The notes beneath the pieces were generated by a model, which did no database searches, was not told where the DNA came from, and saw only the letters and a list, made by a program, of their open reading frames with translations. The position numbers and the translations under genes were made by a program. Of a stretch of 64,000 nt of DNA, positions 1-11,412 are shown one piece after another (within the stretch, counting starts at the first letter, position 1; each line of letters begins with the position of its first letter). Source of the DNA: Emmonsiellopsis sp. PD_33 (lineage: Eukaryota > Ascomycota > Eurotiomycetes > Onygenales > Ajellomycetaceae); NCBI GenBank assembly GCA_032988165.1, contig JANTQF010000172.1, positions 1-64,000 of the forward strand, written 5' to 3'.

Positions 1-1473
1 AGGGGGGGGGGTGGGGTGGTGGTGTGGTGGTGTCTTTTGTGCGTGGGGGGGGGGTTGGGGTGGTAGTGAGGCAGAGTTGGGCAGAGATGATGCATTGGGT
101 GCCCATTTGGACACTAACAAATTACTATGTAACCCTGTGTTTATGCTATACTTTTTTCAACTTAGTCATTTTTTAATCCCAGTCATTAGTGAAGTCATCC
201 CGGTCATTATCACACGCTCCCCTGTGCCTTGCATAACTCGAGACTCTGCCGGGATCCCAAATTGCCTTTTTTTTATGTCCATGCGTGCTTGCCAGGATTC
301 TGGAGAATTGATCCGGCTTGAGTCCGTCTCCCTTGGAATCCCACTATGTTCCCCACATGGCGTCAACGAACGGTTGCCACATGGAGTCCACTACTTGAAA
401 CCAAGGACCACCGGACCGGTCTATCACTGACAGCTATTGAACTAAAAATGCAGCGGGGATAGGGATGGGCTTTCGAGAGGGAAGGTTTTGTCGACATCTT
501 GCGCAATCCAAGCGGGAGCAGGGTCGTGAGCACAACGTCGTTATCTGTGATTTCTGTTCGGCATGCATGCATCACTGCTGACGGAGGTGCCCGAGTATTC
601 TTCAAATATGCAAACTGAATTCCCGAAGACGTTGACACTGCAACGCCAGTGTCTTCTCTTCAGGGGAAGTCTTCGCCACACATGGACTACCCCTCCCAAC
701 TCAATGCAAAAGCTGGGAACCAAATGTGGGACGGCTTTTCCGAGCGGATTAGCGCACAGTTTTGCTAGATATCGGCTCGAGGCTCCAAACTGTGATTTGG
801 CCTTGGTAGCGGGCGGGGGGGGAGGCGGACGGCTCGTAGCGTTCCGGCCCCAGGAATGAGGGGCTCCCATTGTCCGCGAGGAGGCTCTTCCCAAATCCCA
901 ATGTGGCTTAGAGATGAAAAACTTCCGAGGCGCGTTTGTTGGTCGCTGTTGGATTAGACTTTGTGAATCAGCAAGGGAACGCCGCAGGGTAGAGAAATGT
1001 GCCGTTTATTAACATAGTAAACTTGAAACGATGCCAACTGTTCACGTCGTTTTACGCACAGATATTCTATTTGTATGTTTAGATTATTCGCTGACACTGC
1101 GGCTGATTTCCGCTGCGATGTGGTTTAACGAACGACCCTCCTGTAAGCCCAATTTTCCTATCGTACCAAAACTATTCCTACATCCCAGCCCGGCCAAAAG
1201 AGAATCCCACCAACGAGAGAAAAGAAGAGGATTCGGCCAGGCCAGATCCTGGCCTGTTTCCGGGGATCCTGTGAAGGTATCAAAAAAAAAAAAAAAAAAA
1301 TAGGTAGCAAAGAAGCAGATGTGAGGATAAAAATCTAAAGCGCCATCAAGGGAATCAAGGACACCGGAACAAAAAAAACGGAGAAAAGGATGTATATATA
1401 ATAACGAGTGGGACAACGAAACGTATCGAGATCGTAGAGGTGTGTTTATAGATGGATTGGATAAAAAGCAGAA
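1..1473. other. No supported gene (left edge)
   Basis: I see no coding region that I can support here. The first 60 bases are very G-rich (a run of ten G and several GGTGG units). A run of about 19 A lies at 1280-1299. The last few hundred bases are probably the 3' flank of the receptor gene that ends at 1474 on the minus strand. Short open frames exist on both strands but lack splice logic or recognisable domains. Confidence 0.5.
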
Positions 1474-3152
1474 TCACATAGCATGGTAGTAATTCTGCTG
1501 TCGCTGGACGTCAACGAGCGGCACCGCATCTGACTCCTGGAGCTTCTTCGCTTGTGATAATCGATCGGCGCTGCGCATCATGCTATCCTCATGGGAATTG
1601 AACGTGCCAAATGTTCCGGATTTTGAGTGCTCCGTGTACGAGAAGACCTTGGGGAATACTCTGCGGAATAGAGAGCGCATTGCTGGCATGCAGGCGCAAA
1701 TGATGCCGACATGGATCTCAATCGTACTCCAGTAGCCCAGTTCCACATAGTCCCCTACAAGGATCGGTTAGTTTTTTGGATCTATGCTATGGCAATCCAT
1801 CCACGCCCGGATATGGCTATAACTCACAGGTGAGATTGTGTGTAGTCGCAAACAAGACGAGAGTCCGCAGACGGAGGATGCTGACGATGGTGACGCTGTT
1901 CAGACAGATTTGCTAATTAGTATTATATGTAGAAAGGTCAGGGGAGGGTAGGGCCAGACATACAAAGATCCAACGGTAAACATGAGGCAGATGTGGATCT
2001 TCTTCTTCCGCCACAGCTCAAGTTTACTCAATTCCCGAATAGGGAGAAACAGAGTGACTAGATCGAGAACAATATTGAGCGCCGCACTCATCCAGCCTTG
2101 CATGTTGATATTACGGCAGTAACCAGGCGCCGTGCCGTCCCAGCGCAGCCAGGCAGATCTAATTGGATCGCACTGGAATATCGAAACGAGGATGAAGGCG
2201 ATGCCGTAGGCAAGAGTAGCGGCCATGGTGATGTAAATGGCAATTCTGAAGTTCTTGCTTGGGAAGATTCGAAGGTAAAAGAAATGAAGGGAAATTTTGG
2301 TCATCGTCAAAGCCGCGAGGTAAATCGACTCATCGAAATAATATATCTAGCTTGATATTAGCTATCGGCGGGGTGCCTTAAGACGGTGGTTGAACGAACG
2401 TAAAGAATGTGTGTGATATCATCAAAGCTGACCTCCCACATGTCTTTCCCAAGTCCAGCGTCTGCGACTGTTGCATGGCGCTTTGTATTAGCTTAATGTC
2501 CGGGGAGCGGTCGTCGCGAGGGGAAGACTTACGGACAACCGACAAGGCGGAGAAAGGGATTGTGAATAGCTAATGATTCTTTGGTTAACGAAGCCACAGC
2601 TCTGCAATTGTTGCATATCTTCGTGCGGGACTCACCATCACCACAATCATGGAAGCATCGTCCATGCCGAATTGACCGCCATTGAAAAACGGCAATCGTG
2701 CCATCATGCGCAAGATAAACGCAATCAGAGCAAGGCCTCCCCCAATAACCCCCGCGTAAGACACCAACTTCGTACGATCTCGCATCGGGATTTTGCACGC
2801 ATGATTAGATATCTTCTTTGTTGCTATCTAGAGTTAGCACATCGGATAATCAGACTGGGACAGCATGTACGTACTCAGGCTTTCTCGGATTGTGCAAGTC
2901 GAGGAGACACAGACAGTAATTTTGGCACTCAGCTCCGCATTGGTGCAGGTGTCCATACACTTCTTATCGGTCGGTTTGCACGTCTCGCTCATTGCCGTTC
3001 TCATACATTTCATCTGGGCTCACGTTAACGCTGTTGTCCAGCTATGGCCTAAAGAGATGTCATCCTACCGCGCAATCTGGAAGCGTTGTCTGCGCCTGAG
3101 CTGTTGAAGTAATGGCGGCAACTGCCGCCACAAAAAGTGTGAAGAGCTTCAT
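1474..3152 (-). CDS. CFEM domain + seven-helix fungal rhodopsin-like receptor (Pth11-type)
   Basis: A predicted secretory-pathway membrane protein of 415 aa in eight exons (3152-3069, 3013-2875, 2823-2636, 2569-2533, 2467-2400, 2346-1964, 1895-1828, 1754-1474), all joined in phase. It starts with a signal peptide (MKLFTLFVAAVAAITSTAQA). A CFEM module follows at about residues 24-85, from PDCA to HAC, with eight cysteines after splicing. The rest is a multi-helix core with family motifs MDDASM, DAGLGKDMWEV, FDESIYLAALT and HNLTWDYVELGYWS. It fits the fungal integral-membrane family related to Pth11, thought to sense surface or host cues; the ligand is unknown. Two donors (gttcgt after 2400, gtaagt after 2533) were chosen by reading frame. 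The tail is cytoplasmic and Ser/Gln-rich. I am confident of the family; the role as a receptor is inferred from relatives. Confidence 0.88.
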
Positions 3153-4907
3153 ATTCTGTGAGGTTCAGTTGACAAGCAGCTGCCAGACAACCCAGGTCTC
3201 GAACATTTGAGGGGGGGCTGAAATAGGAGGAGAGTGAGCGTTGAAGGCCCAGTATATCAGGGCGAGGACGACGTCCACAACGAGCCAGTGTTGAAATGAT
3301 ATAGACGCGCAGGTGGTTTTGTTTAAAAACACTGAGGATGACCTGGCATCGAACTCTGAACGGCAAATATGGGAGATTTCCCTCGGAAGCAAGGGTGGTC
3401 GGGGAGGGGGTGGAGAGAAGTAGTCGAAGATTGATAGGCGTACTAGGATCTTCGTTTGCTTCTGACAGTCTTGCGTTGTTTGGAAAAAGAAAAGTTCATG
3501 AACCAACCGCTCTGAGCCTGAATAAAATAGGCAATCCAGTCAAATAGGGTTGAAGAATTCTGGAAAGCGGTGTCGAAGCCAAAGGCGCCTTTCAGGACCA
3601 TCGATCTGGGTCGCCAATCCAGGCTGATGCCGATGTATATCATTCTCTCAGCAGCGCGGCAGGAGGAACACATTGCGAAGGGCAGCCCTGGCCCCTGGTT
3701 GTCCAGGGGTGACCGGGTTTCCATCCCCCTGGTTGGACGGGGGTTTGCACTTCTAAATTCCGCCGCATAGAGGAGCAAAGCCTGTGAGAAGCCCCGTTTC
3801 CTCAACCTCGACAGGGACAGGCCAGGAAGCACTGGGAATGGAGAAATAGGCCTGCAGTTGCCAAGCGCCAGTGGAGCCAGAACCTAGAGCTACTCTTCTT
3901 AGGGTTGACATCGGCCCCGAAGTCTGAAGATTGATTGATAGGAGGTTTTAGTTGTGGATTCGTCTATTCTTGCGACATTTCCCCTCTCATCTCAAGGCCG
4001 TGGCGCAGTCAGCAGCAACTAACTGAGATAGGAACAGAAGCTTCCATGAGATGTGGGGATATCTGCATTCCTTGTGGAAAAGATCCCATCATCCTGTCCA
4101 TCGTGGCAGAAAAAGGGGTTGTTGTGAGTTAGGGCCAGGCAAGCCACGTGATATCTAGCATCAAAAACTGCTGCGCTTCCACCAGCCTATCCGATTCTTC
4201 AGACACCGCCACGTTCAAATGAACTTAATGAAGGGGGAGACACCGACCGGCGACCAGCAAGCATTGCGACCGTTGGGGAAGATAAGGAGCCGCCTTCGTT
4301 GGCTTGCGAGCTAAATTCGCAGAGGGATCCAATAATCCTCATGTCCGTCCCGCACTACTCAGCATCAGTTCCACTCTCTAGAGGCGTTATTAGCCTTTCA
4401 CATTCACCCCAGCAAGAAATCTATGAAAATGAAACCGCGGAACGGCAGTTATTCGGTCAGCGCTTACCAACCTGGGTCAAGTTATGAAGATCTTGATTTT
4501 GATAAAGCCGCCGGCTGCTTGTTGGTTCTAGCCAACTTTTTTGCGTGGAGATGGCAGCTGGGGCCCGGGGGGGGGCCGTTCAGGGGGTTCCATATTCCCG
4601 AGTCATCCAGGGGCAGAAAGGCCCCCGAGCAGTAATGGGCCACTCAGCAACGGCCGATTACATCTTCGGGATAGTGAACAAACATTGCAGCCCTTGTTCT
4701 CTTTATGTCACCCGATGGGTCCGAGATCCATCTTCGCTAAAAGAAGTGCGCTCGGGGTGAAACTTCAACGGGCATTCATTTCGAGATCTTGACTCTTTTG
4801 TTAAAGATCTTGTCCACTCCTTTGATATACCCAGTACAAAGCTTTGTATGGGCAGATCCCAAGTTCTAGTCACTCGTTAATTTGCATTTATCGCATTTGT
4901 GTTTGTC
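3153..4907. other. Intergenic, no supported gene
   Basis: This is the shared promoter region between the divergent receptor (-) and peroxidase (+) genes, unusually long at about 1.75 kb. Short open frames occur on both strands, but none has a domain, a signal peptide or convincing splice sites. A C/G-rich block at 3680-3760 contains short self-complementary segments (cccctggttgt.../...ccccctggttgg). A run of G lies at 4566-4576. Confidence 0.45.
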
Positions 4908-6615
4908 ATGAAGTTTTCCGTTCTTTCTTTGGTCCTCCCCCTCCTGGGGGCGGATGTCCTCGTCAATGCCTTGCCCACCGAGGAAAACATCGCCAAGTTC
5001 AACGCAATGAAGCGCTCTCCGTATGAGGAGCTTCAGACTGAACTGAAGCACAAGATGTCGAAGAGACTGTTTTTCGACACAATGAAGAAACCTATAGATA
5101 GTGAGATTAAGAAAGCCCAGGCTCCCTGACTACACCCCGTTCTGACATTGTGAATATAGTTCACGGCAAACATGAATTCGTCCCTCCCAACTTTGAGGCT
5201 GGTGACCAGCGAGGTCCCTGCCCAGGCCTGAATGCGCTGGCAAATCATGGATATATTCCACATAACGGAGTTACAAGTGTATTTGATATATCTCCCCTGC
5301 TCAGCTCGAGGAAGTGCCTAACAGGGGTTTATAGATGGCTCAAGTCGTCTGGGCGATTAACGACGGTAAAGAACTCACCCCTGCGCAAATCTTCACGCGT
5401 CAATGTTGATCTAATGTAATTCTTTCAGTTTACGGAATGGGCCTCGATCTTGGAACGATTCTTGGTGTCTTGGGAACCGTATGGGTTGGCAATCCCATCT
5501 CCCTTCTCCCCGGCTTCAGCATCGGTGGACCGACCAACCAATCTCATAACATCCTCAACGACCTTCTTGGCTTGATTGGTATGTGTGACATTCTAAGCGC
5601 CATTGACGAATTTTATTGACGGTACATGATCAGGGGAGCCCCAGGGGCTGATGGGATCCCACAACTTGATTGAATCGGATTCCTCGAATACCCGCGACGA
5701 TCTCTACAACACCGGAAACGCCCATACCCTCCGCATGGATAAATTTATGGCCTGGTATAACATGTCTGCTGAGCACCCTACCGGAGATTATAACATGCAA
5801 ATTATGGCACGTCGGGCGGCAGACCGGTTCCAGGAGAGCAAGATGGAGAACCCGTATTTCTTCTACGGTCCCGTCACTGGTTTGATCAACAGAAATGCCG
5901 GGTACATTTTCCCCGGCCGATTCTTCCGAAACCATTCTCATGAGCAGCCGGAGGGCATCTTGAGTAAGTCGCCTCTAACTCCTCTTCGAAAATCTCCAAC
6001 CTTCTCTAACTAAAGATAAATCACAGCCAAGAACATCATCAAGAGCTTCTACGGTATTACTGGTGAAGAAGGTGCTTTCGAGTACAAGGAGGGCTGGGAG
6101 CGCATTCCAGAGAATTGGTACCGCATGCCCGTTGATTATGGCTTGATTAACCTTAACCTTGATGTCATCGACTGGGTTCTCAAATTCCCCGAATTGGCGA
6201 GGTAAGCATGGACCACCACCGGGGATACCTGGACTTGGACAGTGCGTGAAACGTTTCCGAGCTGACAACATATGTCCCATACTATAGCATTGGCGGTAAC
6301 ATGGGTAAAATCGACACCTTCGCTGGCCTCGACCTCGGCAACTTGACCACCGGCGTCGCCAATCTCGGCCACCTCTTCGAGTCCAACAACCTCATCTGCT
6401 TCGTCCTCCAGCTCCTCAAGGCTTTTACTCCGAACTCCCTTTCCAGTGTCATTGCCACTGTCGAGGCTCCGCTGAAGTTGATCACGGATGCCCTCAGTGT
6501 TCCTCTTCTCGACCTCACCTGCCCTGCCCTGGATGACCTCACAAAGGGCGGCAAGCCGATCTGGGAAGTGCTCCTTGATTTCCCTGGTGCCAACAATTCC
6601 GGAATCGCGATCTAA
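4908..6615 (+). CDS. Secreted heme-thiolate peroxidase (chloroperoxidase / peroxygenase family)
   Basis: A predicted secreted enzyme of the Peroxidase_2 (chloroperoxidase/unspecific peroxygenase) family, which uses hydrogen peroxide to oxidise or oxygenate organic substrates. 441 aa in seven exons: 4908-5100, 5160-5278, 5335-5365, 5429-5578, 5634-5963, 6027-6201, 6288-6615. A signal peptide covers about residues 1-21. The heme-ligand motif PCPGLNALANHGYIPHNG puts the axial cysteine at residue 85. The distal motif HNLIESDSSNTRDD near residues 174-187 matches the ExDxSxxRxD signature, with Glu178 the likely acid-base residue. Potential N-glycosylation sites (NQS, NMS, NHS, NLT) support secretion. 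ATG 4908 is preferred because it begins the signal peptide directly. At 441 aa it is longer than the short (about 260 aa) subgroup and resembles the long subgroup. The substrate cannot be read from sequence. Confidence 0.9.
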
Positions 6616-7164
6616 ACTTCTCGTTTTCGTCCGTGCGTCCCCATTCTCGGAGTTAATCGACGCTTGGGGAGGGTTGAGTTTTGTTGGTGTTCAGCAATCC
6701 TCAGATATGGAATGTCCGAAACACGCTGTATATTTTATTGGCCGTTCCTTATCTTAGTGAGTGCAAATATACCACCTTTTTTTTCGTCTATCCTACTATT
6801 CTTTTAACATTCGCCGGAATATATTTTTTTCTGCATCTGGGAATGCTGTATCATACGAACTCAGGCAATTACTTCATATATTCTGTCCTGCAAAAGCTGC
6901 ATTTCCTTCCGGTTGGACTGGGCGTATTTAAATCTGCATTTTGGAGCGCGATAGAACTTTTATCTGGCTTACGATCAGCATTAGTGAATGTAATTGGGCA
7001 AATATTGGGATTTCCTAGATGTAATGTCGTGATATCAACCCAGAGATATATTTGCACGTGATATGATTCATGCATCCATCCTTTCTCTCCAGGATAGAGA
7101 CTTGTATCATTCTACCACATCCGAAATCAAAAACCACATATATATAGAACAGGAGTATCCAAAA
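6616..7164. other. Intergenic; 3' end of peroxidase and promoter of PQ-loop gene
   Basis: AT-rich spacer between two genes on the same strand. A TATA-like stretch (catatatatagaac) lies at about 7138, roughly 25 bp before the PQ-loop start codon. No gene is seen. Confidence 0.4.
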
Positions 7165-8315
7165 ATGGACGTTCCCATCGTGGCAAACGCCCTTGGAACC
7201 ATTGGTGCAGTCAGTTTATATTTCCTCGTCCCCCTTATCCTCCCTATCCTGCCATCTGAAAACACTGATGCCAGGCGTAGGTATGTTGGTCTATACAGGT
7301 AAAGACTCGCCCATCTCAGCGTATATTGAATGAACAAATTATCGAATTAACTATCCCTCAGCTGATCCCGCAAATCGTCATAAACTACCGCCGGCACCAT
7401 ACCGAGGGCCTCCAGCCGTCGATGATGATTCTCTGGGCCATCGCAGGCGTGCCGCTTGGAATCTACAACATCGTCGAAGAGTTTAATATTGCCCTTCGTA
7501 TCCAGCCTCAGATCCTAACACTGTTGAGTTTAATTACCTGGACGCAGTGTTTGTATTATGGCAAGGTTTGTATTCACATACTTCCAAACCTCGTCCCTTT
7601 CCGCATCCCGACTATTGCTCCCACTAACCCAGCCCCAACCACAAAATATATAAAAACAACAGCACTGGCCGTTCCAAAAATGCTTGATAACCCTCATCTC
7701 ATCCTCCCTCGTCCTATCCGGCATCCAAGCCGCGCTCATCTTTGCCCTACAAATCGCAAAGCAACGCGCCCTCACCTGGCCCATGACCATGATGGCAATC
7801 CTCAGTGCCTGTCTGCTAGTCGCCGGGGTGCTACGGCATTACTGGGACATATATGTCCATCGCACAGTGCGAGGGATAAGCTGGCTATTTGTTGGCATTG
7901 ATGCCGCGGGGGATTTGTTTTCGTTGGTTTCGATCTGTAGGTATCCAGGATCATATGGATATATATATTGCTAGCTATGCTTCACCAGTCCCCGACCCGG
8001 ATTTCCGTCTCTAATTAGTTCCCACACACAGTATACCAACCGACCCTCGACATTCTGGGAATGGCCATTTACGGCAGCGAGCTAGCGTTCTGGCTGGGGA
8101 TTTTTGCGTGTGGGGGATTCTTGAATCTTCCTCCGTGGATAAGGAAGAAGCTGGGGGCGCGGAGGGATCGTTTGCACGGCGGTGAGCAGGGGTACGATAC
8201 TTCACAGCAACCGCGGGTTATTTCTCTTCATGAGATGCCGTCGTCGACTTCTGTGTTTCGGACTGCGTCGGCAGAGGGCTCGATTAGGAGGAGAGAGGTT
8301 GTGCGGGAGGCGTAG
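7165..8315 (+). CDS. PQ-loop repeat membrane protein
   Basis: A multi-helix protein of the PQ-loop (cystinosin / lysosomal amino-acid exporter-like) family, probably acting at the vacuole or another inner membrane; its substrate is unknown. 274 aa in five exons: 7165-7209, 7281-7298, 7362-7565, 7663-7936, 8032-8315. Exon 2 is only 18 nt and encodes VCWSIQ, which completes the first PQ motif (GTIGAVCWSIQLIPQIVINYR region, around residues 11-31). A second repeat (SLVSILYQPTLDILG) lies near residue 180. Hydrophobic segments alternate with short loops, and the C-terminal tail is polar and rich in Arg/Ser. All exon joins are in phase and every intron has GT...AG ends. Confidence is high for the family and low for any specific transported substrate. 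Confidence 0.87.
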
Positions 8316-9115
8316 GGTGGGGATAGACTAGAGACCCTGTTATTATCGGGCGTTTATGAGGGAAAGGGGTGCTATATAGCCTCAGAATGGCATGAAGATA
8401 GAAATAAGGATGATCATAGAACGAATACGTTTAGAAGTATTAGCCACAAGTGGTGGATGGCTCATAATAATTGTCTCATCTGTGCACATCTGGCCATTGC
8501 CATCTTGATGGTTAGAGCTAATTAATGTTCTTTTCATCATATCTAGGAAATCGGAGGCGGTATGTAATAGAAGGGCTTGGGAATACAGACAAAATTCAGG
8601 CAGACAATTAGGCTTTTAGTTAGATAGATATGTACATAGATGTTACATGGTGGTACTCGTGCAAGTATGGTTCCTTGCTGCATTCGGCCACAGGCTTCTT
8701 TATAGCATGCATAGATGTGATTTGGACCAAAGTAAGAGGATAGATAAGGGTCGGAGTAATAGGTCTGTGAGGTGGCGAGGATTATCCAAAATGGTCCAGG
8801 TATATTATGGACGGGTGTAGGGAGGCGGTATATCACACGCGCTCATGTCCCAAGGGGACGTTTCAGCGGCCTGGTGTTTTTATTTTGTGGCGTACAGGTC
8901 GTGGCAGGAGGGGGTAATATATCTATCCCCTTTAAGTCGAGATATTCTCGGATGGTAGTCTAGAGAGTACCGGGCATCATAAGGATGAGGATCGACGAAA
9001 GAATGACGATGTCTCCTGGTTGCCATTTCACTCCGCAGTCGATTAGGTCTGCCCGAGCAGTGGTGTTTATATCTTGTCTCTCTCTGTGCAAGGTAAAGGG
9101 TTCCTGGTTTTTCGT
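8316..9115. other. Convergent intergenic region
   Basis: Shared 3' region of the PQ-loop gene (+) and the PP2C gene (-). Only AT-rich DNA with short out-of-frame open stretches was seen. Confidence 0.4.
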
Positions 9116-10462
9116 TCACGACGCATCTTTCCCTTCCTCAACTGCAACAACGATAACAACGCAGATATCGTCGATCTTCCCACCCCGCCATCGTTCCCAC
9201 GGGTAAGATCTTTGCGCTTCCTTCGCAAATGGCCCATCCCGATGACGATCCATGCTTGCAACTTTCGCCTGGCGAACGACTGTGGCTGCCAGGAGACCCT
9301 GTAATGGGTGTACCCGGGTTTGAGAATCAGGTCTCTGAGGGAGAGGCTCAGAAGCCTCGTGTGTCGGCAAAGTGGAAATCTTGGACGGTGGGATGAACCC
9401 ATCAGGCTGCGTAAATTTACCCAGGCTAGCCGCGACATTGATTCCACTCTCTGGCGCGCCATTCCAAGCCCCAGTCGCCATCATTTGATCGGTGATAATT
9501 TGTAGGATGTCTTGGTTGTAGAGGTTATCAAGGACGCCATCGGTGGCCAGGAGGAGTACATCACCATGCTGCATGGTCAAATTTGTTATGTTCGCATCGT
9601 ATGGGAGATCCTCGAACACGCGGCCTCCGAATACTGAGGACTGGGCTCGCATGAGCGGAGGTACTAGGGTGAGCTGGTATGGGGTATTGAAGGCGTGTGT
9701 TTGCGGGATGGAATAATGGTGTACGGCGGCAAGGCGGAAGAGTATAGATCCCGAATCTCCAAGGCTGGATTATATTCCTGTCAGTACACAGTACATATTT
9801 TCACCCCTGAAATAGAACCGGGTAGGGGGGTCGACCTACTTCGCGAGTTCAACCTTTCCATCAGCATGCGCAACGCCGATGCTAGCAGTGCTTCCACCAG
9901 CAAAGATCGAGGTATCCGCTATGCACTTCTCGTAGCCCATCTGCATCAGACCTCTGGCCCGCACTTTATCTGCTTCCGCATCCCATTCCAACGCCGCAGT
10001 GGCCATATTGCTGCAAAGGGCGTGGGAAAAATCCGCTGGATCCACGCCGGAATCCGACCATCCTCCCACGCCATCCGCAACGCCGAACGCGACAACATCA
10101 TTGTCCCCATCCACCGTGCTGACAAAAAACGCATCCTCCCCACTATCAAACCGCGCCCTTTTCCGCGCCGCTGCCGTTGTCCCCGTCTGTACACCAATCG
10201 CCCTCCCAATCTCCGGGTTGAAATTTATGACATTTTTTATCGGCGAAAATTTGCGGCCTTTGCCGGACGACGACACGGCGATGCGATAGGATATACGACG
10301 GTCAGATTGAAGGGCAGAGCCTGAGTGGAAACCATTCTTCGCTCCCGTGCTCCAGTGTCGTGTAACTGTTGATACGCATTGGGATTGAAAACGAGTGGCC
10401 GACAACGAGGTCGATTCACACCATAGGGACCGACCGGATCCCACCACGTTCCACAGCCTCAT
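9116..10462 (-). CDS. PP2C-type Ser/Thr phosphatase, probably mitochondrial (Ptc7/Azr1-like)
   Basis: A metal-dependent protein phosphatase of 423 aa in two exons (10462-9840 and 9764-9116), with the intron falling inside the NLGDSG motif. PP2C metal-binding motifs appear in order: GEDAFF near residue 107, VADGVGGWSDSGVDP near 125, NLGDSG near 208, LLLATDGVLDNL near 263 and a final IDDICVVIV near 412. The N-terminus is rich in Arg, Ser and Trp and poor in acids, as in mitochondrial targeting sequences. This matches the Ptc7/Azr1 branch. In yeast, Ptc7 dephosphorylates a coenzyme Q assembly protein; applying that here is inference. A low-complexity segment sits between the TDG motif and the final DD motif. 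It converges with the PQ-loop gene. Confidence 0.88.
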
Positions 10463-11412
10463 TAGTAAAGGGTCTCGTAGGTTGAATGTTCCAGGAAATC
10501 TGTCACCGCATCCACTGAGAATACTGGGTTGTTCTGGAAAGGCCTGCCCCGTGCAATTGAAGGCCCTCCAGCGCAGGTAATACCCGCGGGGGCATTGGGG
10601 AGCGGTTAGGATTGCTGCTTAGGTTCAAAGCATATGTGGAGTGCTTCGAGGGGAGAAGAGCTATAAAGATGGTCCGAGCATAGTAGGAGCAGGCATAGGA
10701 TGCGTTAGAATATAGAGTTATTTGTGGAAGGGAAATGTTGATCGTAAAGAAATTTTGGAAGCTGGCCAGGAAAAAGTTGGGTGGAGACTGCGCTTATCCG
10801 TGATGATGTCGTTGTTCCCTGCCGCGCTTATTCTAGGGTCAGCAAGGGGCGGAATAAGTACACAAAAAGGCATGTTGGTGGATAATAATACATGGATGAA
10901 TAGATAAACTGCAATAAATAGAGAGTCAGCATAATAATTCCCAGCTGGCATCAATAACTGATATTAAAACATCACCGCAATACGCGGCGCTTAATTCCAG
11001 TTAAGCGCGCTAAACTTGGTATGGCCGCGCTTACTGCTCTGCCCCTTTTCAATGGCCTCGTCCTTCTCTTTGCGCAGTTGGACATGGAGAGAATTATTTG
11101 AAAGCTGATCCCACAGCGTTAATATATCCCATGCAGTCTAGTTAAATACACTGTTCAACTTCGAAATCGTACACCATTGCTGTATCATCTGTTTCCGAAA
11201 CCGTCAAGCCCATCATTACTAGTAGTACTTAGTAGTAGTACCGTAGTCTCTATACCCCAAGCAGTTTGCCAACGTAAAGATCAAGTCTTCTTCTCCAATT
11301 CATTCTTGTTCCTATCCGCAAGACCCAGTCGACCTGCAAATCACCTCCCAGGAAACACGACCCAAACAAATAGACGCGCTCCCCACGTTCCCAACACCAT
11401 ACATAATACACG
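10463..11412. other. Intergenic, no supported gene
   Basis: Promoter side of the PP2C gene and 3' side of the sterol reductase gene, both on the minus strand. Short open frames on either strand have no recognisable content. A short tandem of tagtagtactt units lies at 11216-11240. Confidence 0.4.

Noticed and set aside
9695..10324. 209-codon plus-strand open frame
   Set aside because: Antisense of the PP2C gene, whose catalytic motifs are clear.
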